Assembly: GCA_020444475.1 (NCBI GenBank)
Contig: JAHLKV010000003.1
Location: forward strand, 372,001 to 436,000
Reading direction: 5' to 3'
Length of the DNA: 64,000 nucleotides
DNA from: a bacterium
GTDB taxonomy: Bacteria > Zixibacteria > MSB-5A5 > GN15 > FEB-12
Under the pieces are notes generated by a model. That model was not told the DNA's origin and did not search any database. It saw nothing but the letters and a program-made list of their open reading frames with translations. Numbering within the stretch: position 1 is the first letter of the stretch; each line of letters opens with the position of its first letter. The position numbers and the translations under genes were made by a program. This document shows, piece after piece, positions 1 to 8,002 of the stretch.

Positions 1-530
1 TACTTCGCAGCGAAGGCTTCCCATTGAGCTGTGTTGTAAGTCGTTGTATCAGTTTTCAGCGAATCAATCAAGGGACCAACGTCAGACAGCATTAGCTGCA
101 CCTGATTACCGACGAAGACCTCTGGGTCGCCGACGAACTGGATCGCCGCAACTTCAAAGCTCTGGGATACCACCGTGTTAGCTGCGGTGAACACTAGGGA
201 GTACGTGCCATCCGCGAAGTCGGGCACCATGAAGCCGAAACCTCCCGGAACGGCGACCAATGTGACTGAGTCGCCCCCGAAAGTCCCTAAGATGTTCTGA
301 TCAAAGGTATGGTCCGAGGTCACATCCAATAACACGAGCTGATTTGGGCTCACAGCCGTCGCCGAGTACTCAAACTCTGGAATCTCGGGCGTCACCGAAG
401 AAGACCCGGTGCCACTGCCGGTGGGATCATTGCCCGAACATCCAAAACATACAAAGATAGCAAAGTAGAACAGAAAGAGATAAGCAGGGATCTTCCCTTT
501 TGATAGAAATGATTTTCGGGTAGTGCCCAT
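1..530 (-). CDS. putative secreted lipoprotein, 3' end cut by window edge
   Basis: The frame is open from an ATG at 528-530 to the left edge, so at least 176 residues are present and the C-terminus is missing. The N-terminus has a basic start, a hydrophobic stretch and a lipobox ending in VCFGC, followed by a Gly/Ser/Thr-rich linker, which is typical of an exported lipoprotein. The rest looks like beta-sandwich repeats (AVSPNQLVLLDVTSD, then VFVGNQVQLMLSD), similar to Ig/IPT-like modules. I do not recognise a specific family. A sigma-70-like promoter lies about 50 bases upstream, so the gene probably forms its own unit downstream of tRNA-Leu. Confidence 0.75.
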   Translation of the reverse strand, partial: MGTTRKSFLSKGKIPAYLFLFYFAIFVCFGCSGNDPTGSGTGSSSVTPEIPEFEYSATAVSPNQLVLLDVTSDHTFDQNILGTFGGDSVTLVAVPGGFGFMVPDFADGTYSLVFTAANTVVSQSFEVAAIQFVGDPEVFVGNQVQLMLSDVGPLIDSLKTDTTTYNTAQWEAFAAK

Positions 531-582
531 AGTTTTCCCCCGAGGTCACAAGAGGATTTTGGTCTTTTGTGGATTAGTATCA

Positions 583-611
583 CAGATACGCGCGGAATAC
601 GGCTTTGTCAA
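583..611 (-). promoter_or_regulatory. sigma-70-like promoter of the left-edge lipoprotein
   Basis: On the minus strand there is TTGACA (606-611), a 17-base spacer and TATCTG (583-588). The predicted start, near 576, leaves a leader of about 45 bases before the ATG at 530. The call is by motif only. Confidence 0.6.
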
Positions 612-723
612 GACTTTATTGACCCATGATATCCATAAGAACACCGGCCCGATTGTCTCTGGGCTTTCCTTGGGAGGTTGCTTCGACGGGCAGATTTCGC
701 CGGTGCGAGCAGGCATAAAAAAA

Positions 724-807
724 TGCCGAAGGTGGGATTCGAACCCACACGCCCGTACAGGCACTGCGCCCTGAACACAGCGTGTCTACCAGTTTCACCA
801 CTTCGGC
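724..807 (-). tRNA. tRNA-Leu (anticodon CAG)
   Basis: The minus strand folds as a class II tRNA. It has acceptor GCCGAAG/CTTCGGC, a D-arm with GGTAGAC, an anticodon arm CTGTG-TTCAGGG-CGCAG giving CAG, a long variable arm and the T-arm GGGTTCGAATCCC. The discriminator is A and no CCA is encoded. The 3' end runs straight into seven T residues, which probably help end the transcript. Confidence 0.95.
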
Positions 808-856
808 ATTATCAAGTCTGTTGGTGCAGACCGCAAATCCGGTCCGCAGGGACACC

Positions 857-884
857 AATATACCCGCTAAGCGAAAAAAGGCAA
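857..884 (-). promoter_or_regulatory. promoter of tRNA-Leu
   Basis: On the minus strand there is TTGCCT (879-884), a 16-base spacer and TATATT (857-862). The predicted start is about 44 bases upstream of the tRNA 5' end. Confidence 0.55.
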
Positions 885-1146
885 TCAGATTTTTGACCAC
901 CTTCCCTACCCATGAGGTTCACATTCCCCGCCGTCGAACACGCACGCCGGGCGTCCAAAACCACCCCACCCCCAACTGCCACCAGACCGTTGCACAAGAA
1001 CTTACCGCACCCTCCGTGGGTTATCACATCCACTATCCTCTATTGCTCCCCATTCACCCTCCGCCGCGCTCTGCGATCGCTTGTGTATATTTTCCCAAAC
1101 ACGTCCATTTTCATTACCACACCAAACACGCCAACCGCTTAAGCGC
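885..1146. other. gene-free stretch, nothing recognised
   Basis: This stretch lies between the tRNA-Leu promoter and the promoter at 1147. Short open frames exist on both strands, but none has a ribosome site, a domain or composition like the neighbouring genes. I see no repeat or structured RNA. Confidence 0.5.
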
Positions 1147-1174
1147 TTGACATTTACGACTCACATCATATCTT
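1147..1174 (+). promoter_or_regulatory. promoter of the S1 protease gene, with long leader
   Basis: TTGACA (1147-1152), a 16-base spacer and TATCTT (1169-1174). The predicted start near 1181 would give a leader of about 310 bases before the ATG at 1494. No other gene in this orientation lies between them. Confidence 0.5.
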
Positions 1175-1180
1175 AACTTC

Positions 1181-1493
1181 GTTGGCTTGGCGATAGAAGC
1201 GCTACCGGAGACTCGGTCTCAGGAGCACACTCGGTCTTATCTGAAGAACCACATTTACGATCGTTGTGAGGACGCCGGGCACGGCACTGAGCAAAACGAA
1301 AAAGCGCTCACGCTCAGCCTGCCGGCCGGGGTAGATGACAATTCAGGTTCTCCCGAACAACGCCGAATGACGCCTCATCCTGCAGAACCGCTTTTCCGGA
1401 CATCACACCTCAGACTCGGAATCAAAACGAATGTCAACGGACGTTAGGTCATAGAAACGAGTAACCAGAAACCCATAAACATGTAAGGTACCT
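1181..1493 (+). other. predicted 310-base 5' leader of the S1 protease mRNA
   Basis: The region between the promoter at 1147 and the protease start has no convincing gene; an open frame from a TTG at 1187 lacks a ribosome site and a recognisable product. I looked for GEMM-type cyclic-di-GMP riboswitch motifs and did not find them. The function of the leader is unknown. Confidence 0.3.
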
Positions 1494-4400
1494 ATGAAAA
1501 TCCGGAGCGCTATTGGATTGCTGCTGGCTTTCATGCTTGTCACGGGGACGGCATTCGGCCAGATCAGCCATGGGGGCGAACCTGCCAGTTTCTCAAATCC
1601 ACTGAAGGCGTCGGTTGACGCTCACTTGATGCCTTCGATAAACGTCGATGAACTTCGCGCCGAAGACGCGCTCGAGGGGAAGGACGTGCCCCAGCGATTC
1701 GGCTGGCCGTTCGAAGTCGACTTTACGCTTACCAACTCCGGCACCTGGGACACGCTGTCCAACGGCGACCGCGTCTGGCGGCTGCGAATCGCCTCGCAGG
1801 GTGCCTACTCGATAAACCTGCTGTTCGACCGATTCGACATCCCGCGCGGCGCCCGGTTGTTCGTTTACAACACCGAGAAAACGCACGTTATCGGCTCCTT
1901 CACTTCGCAGAATATGAAGGTCGACAAGAAGTTTGCGACCCAGCCGGTTGAGGGCGAACAGATCATCGTCGAATACTACGAACCGTACCTCGTGCGTGGA
2001 AAGGGCGAAATCGAAATCTCGACTGTCGTCCACGCCTACCGCGACCTCTTCAATCGGCACAAGGACAAAGGTTTCGGCGACTCCGGCTCGTGCAACAACA
2101 ACGTGCACTGCCCTGAAGCTGCTGACTGGCAGGACGAAGTCCGTTCGGTTGCTATGATCATCAACCAGAACGGCAGCCGCTGGTGCTCGGGATCCATGGT
2201 GAACAACGTCCGCCAGGACCTCGCACCGTACTTCCTGACCGCCAATCACTGTCTTACCGGAGTCGAGTCGCAGTGGGTCTTTGTCTTCAACTACGAAAGC
2301 CCCAACTGCACCAACATCGACGGTCCGCTCAACCAGACCATCACCGGCGGCACGGTGCTCGGTAACAGCTCGACGTCGGACTACGGCCTGATCGAGCTCT
2401 CGGTCGACGTGCCTGAATCGTACAACGCCTACTTCAACGGCTGGTCGGCGATCGATGTCGCAGCGACCTCCGCGGTCGGTATTCACCACCCGGCCGGTGA
2501 TATCAAGAAGATCTCGTGGGAAAACGATCCGCTGGCGTCCACCGCTTATCTCGGCGCCCCCGGCTCCGGTGACACCCACTGGCGGGTGTTCGACTGGGAC
2601 GACGGCACCACCGAAGGGGGTTCGTCGGGCTCGCCGCTCTACGACCAGAACCACCGCGTGGTCGGCCAGCTGCACGGCGGCTACGCTGCCTGCGGCAACG
2701 ACGATGAGGACTGGTACGGAAAATTCTCCCGTTCCTGGACCCTCGGCCTGAGCGCCATTCTGGATCCCGACAACACCGGCGCCCTGACGCTTGACGGCCG
2801 CGACGGTACCGGAGTGTCGATCGCCCATGAACCGCTTATGGATCAGCTCGATACGCTCAACGCCTACGAAGTGCTCTGTACGATCACCTCCAGCGCCGCG
2901 CCGCTCGACATGAGCTCGCTGTACCTGCACTACGATGTCGGCAGCGGGTATGTCGATGAGGCCCTGAGCGCAACCGGCGGCACCGACGAATATCACGCCT
3001 TCATCCCGCCGCAGTCACCCGGCACCGAGATCGACTACTTCATCACGGCGGCCGATACGGCCGGCGAAGCTGACACGGCCGGTGTCTTCACCTTCCGTGT
3101 GTCCGACTACGGCCTAAGCCTGGTGGCGGTCTCGAACACCGGCACCGGTGCGGTCGATGACACCATCTGGTACGAGCTGACGGTTCGCAACGAAGGTATC
3201 TTCAGCGACGACTACAACCTTTCGGTCAGCGGCAACGCCTGGACCACGACTATCTTCGATGCCTCCGGCACCACGCCGATCTCGTCGACCGGCACTCTGG
3301 TTTCCGGCGATTCGCTGATGATGATGGTCTCGGTCGAAATTCCTTCGTCGTTCTTCGGCGATGCCGACACGGCGACAATCACCGCTGCCTCGACCGGCAG
3401 TGCCGCCGCCGAGTCACTCGACCTGATCACAACCTCGGCCGGCGAGCCGCTTTCCCTGCCGTTCTATGAGACTTTCCCGTCCAGCACGATCGACATCGGC
3501 AAATGGGTTGTTGTGAGCGGCGCCACCTCGAGCACCGCTTCGCTGAATCCGCCGAGCGCTCCCTATGCCGGTCAGTTTAACGGCAGTCCGAGCGGCTCGG
3601 ATACGCTCATGTCACAGGCGATCGACCTGAGTGGTGCCTCGGATATCGCCCTTATCTACTCCTACCAACGGACCGGCGGTGGTGAATCTCCCGATGCCGG
3701 CGATGATCTCTTCATTGAGTACATGAACTCGTCGGCCAACTGGGTCCTGGTGAATCAGTACCTCGGCTCCGGCGCCGACATGACGACGTTTGAGGAAGTC
3801 ACGTATTTCCTGCCGCCCGATGCCTACCACTCCGGCTTCCGCATCCGTATTCGCAATACCGCGACATCGGGCGCCTTTGACGACTGGTTCGTCGACAACA
3901 TCTCGATCGATGTCAACTTCCCGCCGGACATCAGTGTCTCTCCGCTCAGCGTGAGCGAGAACCTCGCGCAGGGTGACACCGCCTCACAGATGTTGTACGT
4001 CAACAACGTCGGTCTGGGCGGTCTGACGTTCACGGCCGAAGTACAGGCGGCGTTCAAGAGCAATGACACGTTCGAGCGCCTCAAAGCGATGGGGCTCGTG
4101 CAGCCTGCTTATCCGACGAGTTATCCTGAAGGGATGAATGAGATCGAAGTCGGCAAGGGCGAAGTGGATCCGCGGATCGGCTTCGATGTCACCAAGGACG
4201 CCGGTGGTCCCGACGCCTTCGGCTATCTCTGGATCGACTCCGACGAGCCGGGCGGACCGTCGTTCTCATGGTCCAGTATCGCCGGCTCAGGCACCGATAT
4301 CGTCGGCGGCATGATCGACGACACCGCTCTGGGACCGATCCAGCTCGGCTTCGCCTTCCCATTCTACGGCAACAGCTACAGTGAAATCTGGGTCGGCTCC

Positions 4401-5216
4401 AACGGCATCATCGGATTCGACTCCACCAACATGCGCTCGCTGAGCAATGTCGCGATTCCGACCGGTGGGACACCCAACAACATCATCGCCTGGTTCTGGG
4501 ATGATCTCAATCCGAAAGACCCCAACAACCCGGGCGCCCATGTCTATGTCGACACCAGTGGCGGCCAGTGCGTCATTCAGTTCACCAATTACCCTGAATA
4601 CTCGGCCGCCGCGGGCGACGTAATCAACGCTCAGGTGATTCTCGAATCCGACGGCACGATCACCATCAAGTACCTGTCGGTGGCGCCGGGTCTGGATCTG
4701 ACCTCAAGCACCATCGGTATCGAAAACGACGCCGGCAACGACGGTCTGCAGGTCGTGTTCAACAGCGGTTCCTACCTGCACGATTCGCTCACGGTCGTCT
4801 TCTACTCGCCATACCAGTGGCTGACCATGGATCACGGTGGTGGTGTGCTGGCCGGTGGCGGCTCAGACAGCCTCAAGCTGTCGTTTGCCACGGCCGGGCT
4901 CGATGACGGCACGTACGACGCCAACGTCATCGTCTCGAGCAACGACCCGGACTCCCCGGAGATCATCGTGCCCGTCCAGTTGACCGTCAGCTCCGGTCCG
5001 CAGTATGTCTGTGGCGATATCAATAACAACGGTGAAGGACCGGACTTGTCCGATTTGATCTACCTGGTCAACTATCTGTTCCTCGGTGGCCCGGCGCCTC
5101 AGGTGCTCGCGGCCTGCAATGTGAACGGATCGGTTGATACTAATCCGGATCTTTCTGATTTGATTTATCTGGTGAACTACCTGTTTAACGGCGGTCCGGC
5201 GCCAAACTGTCCGTAG
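1494..5216 (+). CDS. secreted trypsin-like serine protease with C-terminal dockerin
   Basis: The predicted product is a 1240-residue exported endopeptidase. Residues 1-23 are a signal peptide ending in AFGQ. The protease core resembles lysyl endopeptidases and other S1 proteases, with His252 in TANHC, Asp296 in SDYGLIEL and Ser378 in GGSSGSPL. Beta-sandwich modules follow, including a MAM-like domain at roughly 650-810 with FDDWFVDNISI. The last 70 residues are a dockerin-type doublet: two copies of DLSDLIYLVNYLF separated by a linker containing CNVNG. The ATG follows AAGGTACCT, a modest ribosome site. The protein probably acts outside the cell and may attach to a cohesin-like partner. Cleavage specificity cannot be read from the sequence. 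A strong terminator follows. Confidence 0.9.
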   Translation: MKIRSAIGLLLAFMLVTGTAFGQISHGGEPASFSNPLKASVDAHLMPSINVDELRAEDALEGKDVPQRFGWPFEVDFTLTNSGTWDTLSNGDRVWRLRIASQGAYSINLLFDRFDIPRGARLFVYNTEKTHVIGSFTSQNMKVDKKFATQPVEGEQIIVEYYEPYLVRGKGEIEISTVVHAYRDLFNRHKDKGFGDSGSCNNNVHCPEAADWQDEVRSVAMIINQNGSRWCSGSMVNNVRQDLAPYFLTANHCLTGVESQWVFVFNYESPNCTNIDGPLNQTITGGTVLGNSSTSDYGLIELSVDVPESYNAYFNGWSAIDVAATSAVGIHHPAGDIKKISWENDPLASTAYLGAPGSGDTHWRVFDWDDGTTEGGSSGSPLYDQNHRVVGQLHGGYAACGNDDEDWYGKFSRSWTLGLSAILDPDNTGALTLDGRDGTGVSIAHEPLMDQLDTLNAYEVLCTITSSAAPLDMSSLYLHYDVGSGYVDEALSATGGTDEYHAFIPPQSPGTEIDYFITAADTAGEADTAGVFTFRVSDYGLSLVAVSNTGTGAVDDTIWYELTVRNEGIFSDDYNLSVSGNAWTTTIFDASGTTPISSTGTLVSGDSLMMMVSVEIPSSFFGDADTATITAASTGSAAAESLDLITTSAGEPLSLPFYETFPSSTIDIGKWVVVSGATSSTASLNPPSAPYAGQFNGSPSGSDTLMSQAIDLSGASDIALIYSYQRTGGGESPDAGDDLFIEYMNSSANWVLVNQYLGSGADMTTFEEVTYFLPPDAYHSGFRIRIRNTATSGAFDDWFVDNISIDVNFPPDISVSPLSVSENLAQGDTASQMLYVNNVGLGGLTFTAEVQAAFKSNDTFERLKAMGLVQPAYPTSYPEGMNEIEVGKGEVDPRIGFDVTKDAGGPDAFGYLWIDSDEPGGPSFSWSSIAGSGTDIVGGMIDDTALGPIQLGFAFPFYGNSYSEIWVGSNGIIGFDSTNMRSLSNVAIPTGGTPNNIIAWFWDDLNPKDPNNPGAHVYVDTSGGQCVIQFTNYPEYSAAAGDVINAQVILESDGTITIKYLSVAPGLDLTSSTIGIENDAGNDGLQVVFNSGSYLHDSLTVVFYSPYQWLTMDHGGGVLAGGGSDSLKLSFATAGLDDGTYDANVIVSSNDPDSPEIIVPVQLTVSSGPQYVCGDINNNGEGPDLSDLIYLVNYLFLGGPAPQVLAACNVNGSVDTNPDLSDLIYLVNYLFNGGPAPNCP

Positions 5217-5242
5217 AAGAGCCCGGAAGTCAGCTATTTGTA

Positions 5243-5273
5243 CGGAGGGGTGGTTGGAAAAACCGCCCCTCCG
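5243..5273 (+). terminator. intrinsic terminator after the S1 protease gene
   Basis: A long GC-rich hairpin has arms CGGAGGGGTGGTT and AACCGCCCCTCCG around a short A-rich loop. It is followed by an AT-rich tract (ATATATATTTC) rather than a clean T-run. Confidence 0.7.
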
Positions 5274-5327
5274 ATATATATTTCAAGATGACTACGGCTC
5301 TCACCTGATATCGAAAGGACAGACATC

Positions 5328-7892
5328 GTGACGCACCGACTCACTGCACCGGTCTTACTCGCCCTACTGGTGCTGGTTTGCAGCATTGGAGCAACCGCGG
5401 CTCCGTCGGAGGAAACCTACCTCCAGCTCACTATCGATTCCCGAAAAGACCTGTCCGTGCTGACGAAGTTGATATCGATCGACAATGTGGTCGGTGATAC
5501 CGTCTTTGCCTACGCCAACGAACAGCAATTGGCAAAACTGGATGCCGCAGGGTATCTTTACACCCCGCTGCCCCATCCGTCGTCACTTGCCGAAGTGACC
5601 ATGTCCTCCACCACTAAAGACATCCAGGAGTGGGACTCCTACCCCACCTACCCGGCATACGTAACCATGATGGAGGATTTTGTCACCAACTACCCGTCCC
5701 TGTGCGTGCTCGACACCATCGGCACTTCAGTGCAGGGCCGACTTCTCCTGGTTCTCAAGATATCCGATAACCCGTCCGTCAACGAGGCTGAACCGGAAGT
5801 CCTGTATACTTCATCGATGCATGGCGACGAGACGGCCGGTTACGTCCTGACCCTCCGCCTGGCGGACTCGCTTCTCTCTACCTACGGCATCGACCCGGTC
5901 ATGACCGCTCTCGTGGACAACCTGGAGATCTATATCAACCCGCTGGCCAACCCCGACGGCACCTACTGGGGCGGCAACACCTCCGTCTCCGGCGCTCGTC
6001 GCTACAACGCCAACGGCATCGACCTCAACCGGAACTTCCCGGACCCCGAAGACGGTCAGCACCCCGACGGCAACGCCTGGCAGCCGGAAAACATTGCCTG
6101 GATGAACTGGGCCGCCGACCACAACTGTGTCCTCTCCGCGAACTTCCACGGCGGTGCAGAGGTCTTCAACTATCCCTGGGACACCTGGTCGCAGCGACAC
6201 GCCGACGACGCCTGGTGGCAGCTGGTCGGTCACGAATGGTGCGACACGGCACAGACCTACTCGCCATCGGGATACATTGACGGCTTCAACGACGGCATTA
6301 CCAATGGCTACGACTGGTACGAAGTCGCCGGTGGCCGTCAGGACTACTTCGGTTATTTCCACGGTGGCCGCGAAGTCACTTTGGAGATTTCCGACACCAA
6401 GCTCCTCTCCGCCTCCCAGCTGCCGGCCTGGTGGGAATACAATCGGCGCTCGCTCGTTAACTACCTCGAGCAGGCCTATCACGGCATCCGGGGTATCGTA
6501 ACCGACATTAATACCAGCGATCCGCTGGCTGCCACCATCCGCGTCCTTGGACACGATATCGACAACTCCGAGGTCAAGACCAATCCCGTCAACGGCGACT
6601 ACTATCGCATGATCAAGGGCGGCACCTGGACGCTGGAGTTCAGTTCGCCCGGCTACTACTCCGATACGGTGTCGAGTGTCACGGTAACCGACTATGGTTC
6701 GTACTCGCTCGACGTCCAACTCACACCGCTTCCCAATGAGCCGCTCCTCGTCTTCTCGTCGCAGGACGCCGGTCTCGTCTCGAGCGGTGAGAGCGTACCG
6801 TTCAAGATCGCCCTGACCAACCTGGGTGCGGGCAATGCCAACAACGTTCAGGGTACGCTCTCGTGCGCGGATACGTTGATCGCGGTCACCACCGCCTCTG
6901 CAACGTACCCGACCATCACCGCACTCGGTGGCACCCAGCTTTCCACGACGAACTATGTGATGGAAGTCGATCCGGCAACCCCGGACGAGTACGAAGTCGC
7001 GTTTGAGTTGCTGGTGACTGCCGACGGTGGTTATGCCGACACGCTCTCGTTTTCGATGATGCTCAATGCGCTCGTCGAAGACTTCGAATCCGGTGACTTC
7101 GCCACGTTCGCATGGACGTTCGACGGTAACGCGAACTGGTTCACAACCACCGCTCAGACGTACTCCGGGAACTATGCCTCGCAGTCGGGCGATGTAAGTG
7201 ACAATCAATCCAGCGGGATGGAAGTTACTTTTTCGGGTCTCGATGCCGACACGATCTCGTTCTGGTACAAGGTCTCATCGGAAAGCGGCTGGGACTACCT
7301 GCGCTTCTTCATCGACGACATCGAACAGGACAGCTGGTCAGGCGAGGTTGACTGGACGAAGGCTGCCTTCCCCACCGACAGCGGTACCCACACTTTCCGC
7401 TGGGCCTATACGAAGGACGGCAGTCAATCGAACGGCTCCGACGCCGGCTGGGTCGATCTGATCGACTGGCCGAAAGCGAACCAGGCGCCTGATGCCGACG
7501 GCGACGGGTTTGCCGACGATGTCGACAACTGTCCGGGCGTGCACAATCCGCTGCAGATCGACGAGGACTCCGATGGTTTCGGCAACCTCTGCGACAACTG
7601 CCCCTCGGTGTCCAACCCGGATCAGAAGGACGACAACGAAAACGGCATCGGCGATGCCTGCGAATGCTGTCAGGGGCTGGCGGGAAATGTCAACGCCGAT
7701 AGCGAGGACGTTACCGATCTGTCGGATCTGATTTACCTCGTCAATTATCTCTTCCTCGGCGGCCCCGCGCCGACCTGCGTGGAGGAAGCCAACACCAACG
7801 GCGATGTTGGCGGCACGGTTGATCTGTCAGACCTGATCTATCTCGTCAACTACCTCTTCCTCGCCGGTCCGGCTCCCGCGACCTGCTTGTAG
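5328..7892 (+). CDS. secreted M14 zinc carboxypeptidase with thrombospondin-3 repeats and dockerin
   Basis: The product is 854 residues and begins at GTG after GAAAGGAC. A signal peptide covers about 1-25. The M14 peptidase domain (about 100-385) has zinc ligands His165 and Glu168 in MHGDE and His274 in NFHGG, the substrate-binding stretch DLNRNFPD, and catalytic Glu353 in VTLEIS. It should remove C-terminal residues from peptides outside the cell. A carboxypeptidase-regulatory-like beta domain follows (about 388-465), then beta modules and calcium-binding thrombospondin type-3 repeats (DADGDGFADDVDNCPG). The protein ends with the dockerin doublet, which contains two DLSDLIYLVNYLFL units. Its tail matches that of the upstream protease, so both probably share the same display system. 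Confidence 0.92.
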   Translation: MTHRLTAPVLLALLVLVCSIGATAAPSEETYLQLTIDSRKDLSVLTKLISIDNVVGDTVFAYANEQQLAKLDAAGYLYTPLPHPSSLAEVTMSSTTKDIQEWDSYPTYPAYVTMMEDFVTNYPSLCVLDTIGTSVQGRLLLVLKISDNPSVNEAEPEVLYTSSMHGDETAGYVLTLRLADSLLSTYGIDPVMTALVDNLEIYINPLANPDGTYWGGNTSVSGARRYNANGIDLNRNFPDPEDGQHPDGNAWQPENIAWMNWAADHNCVLSANFHGGAEVFNYPWDTWSQRHADDAWWQLVGHEWCDTAQTYSPSGYIDGFNDGITNGYDWYEVAGGRQDYFGYFHGGREVTLEISDTKLLSASQLPAWWEYNRRSLVNYLEQAYHGIRGIVTDINTSDPLAATIRVLGHDIDNSEVKTNPVNGDYYRMIKGGTWTLEFSSPGYYSDTVSSVTVTDYGSYSLDVQLTPLPNEPLLVFSSQDAGLVSSGESVPFKIALTNLGAGNANNVQGTLSCADTLIAVTTASATYPTITALGGTQLSTTNYVMEVDPATPDEYEVAFELLVTADGGYADTLSFSMMLNALVEDFESGDFATFAWTFDGNANWFTTTAQTYSGNYASQSGDVSDNQSSGMEVTFSGLDADTISFWYKVSSESGWDYLRFFIDDIEQDSWSGEVDWTKAAFPTDSGTHTFRWAYTKDGSQSNGSDAGWVDLIDWPKANQAPDADGDGFADDVDNCPGVHNPLQIDEDSDGFGNLCDNCPSVSNPDQKDDNENGIGDACECCQGLAGNVNADSEDVTDLSDLIYLVNYLFLGGPAPTCVEEANTNGDVGGTVDLSDLIYLVNYLFLAGPAPATCL

Positions 7893-7917
7893 AAGAGTCA
7901 CAGCATAGAATGCCCGG

Positions 7918-7949
7918 AGCCTCCGGCCTGATCGCCGGGGGCTCTTTTT
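7918..7949 (+). terminator. intrinsic terminator after the carboxypeptidase gene
   Basis: A 10-bp stem, AGCCTCCGGC/GCCGGGGGCT, with loop CTGATC is followed by CTTTTT. Confidence 0.85.
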
Positions 7950-7968
7950 GTCAGCCTCGCATTCACCT

Positions 7969-7998
7969 TTGACATTGGCACAGCCCGACGGTTTCTTT
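7969..7998 (+). promoter_or_regulatory. promoter of the symporter gene, nearly leaderless
   Basis: TTGACA (7969-7974) is followed 17-18 bases later by a pyrimidine-rich TTTCTTT at the -10 place (7992-7998). The start codon at 8003 falls at about the predicted transcription start, and no ribosome site is present. Confidence 0.45.
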
Positions 7999-8002
7999 CG
8001 CT

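Noticed and set aside
1187..1447. 86-codon frame with TTG start in the protease leader
   Set aside because: No ribosome site, no hydrophobic or domain pattern, and codon use unlike its neighbours.
1181..1493. Cyclic-di-GMP (GEMM) riboswitch in the protease leader
   Set aside because: The conserved GEMM core sequences were not found.
1593..2996. 467-codon frame opposite the S1 protease
   Set aside because: It is an antisense shadow of a high-GC coding sequence: rich in Val, Gly and Arg, without motifs. The plus strand has catalytic residues in frame.
5010..5213. Direct DNA repeats at the dockerin tails (5 kb, 7.7 kb, 46.2 kb), possible CRISPR or mobile repeat
   Set aside because: They are coding repeats of the DLSDLIYLVNYLF unit; spacing and sequence follow protein structure, and no spacers or cas genes exist.
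5811..7208. 465-codon frame opposite the carboxypeptidase
   Set aside because: The same kind of antisense shadow; the zinc ligands and dockerin are on the plus strand.
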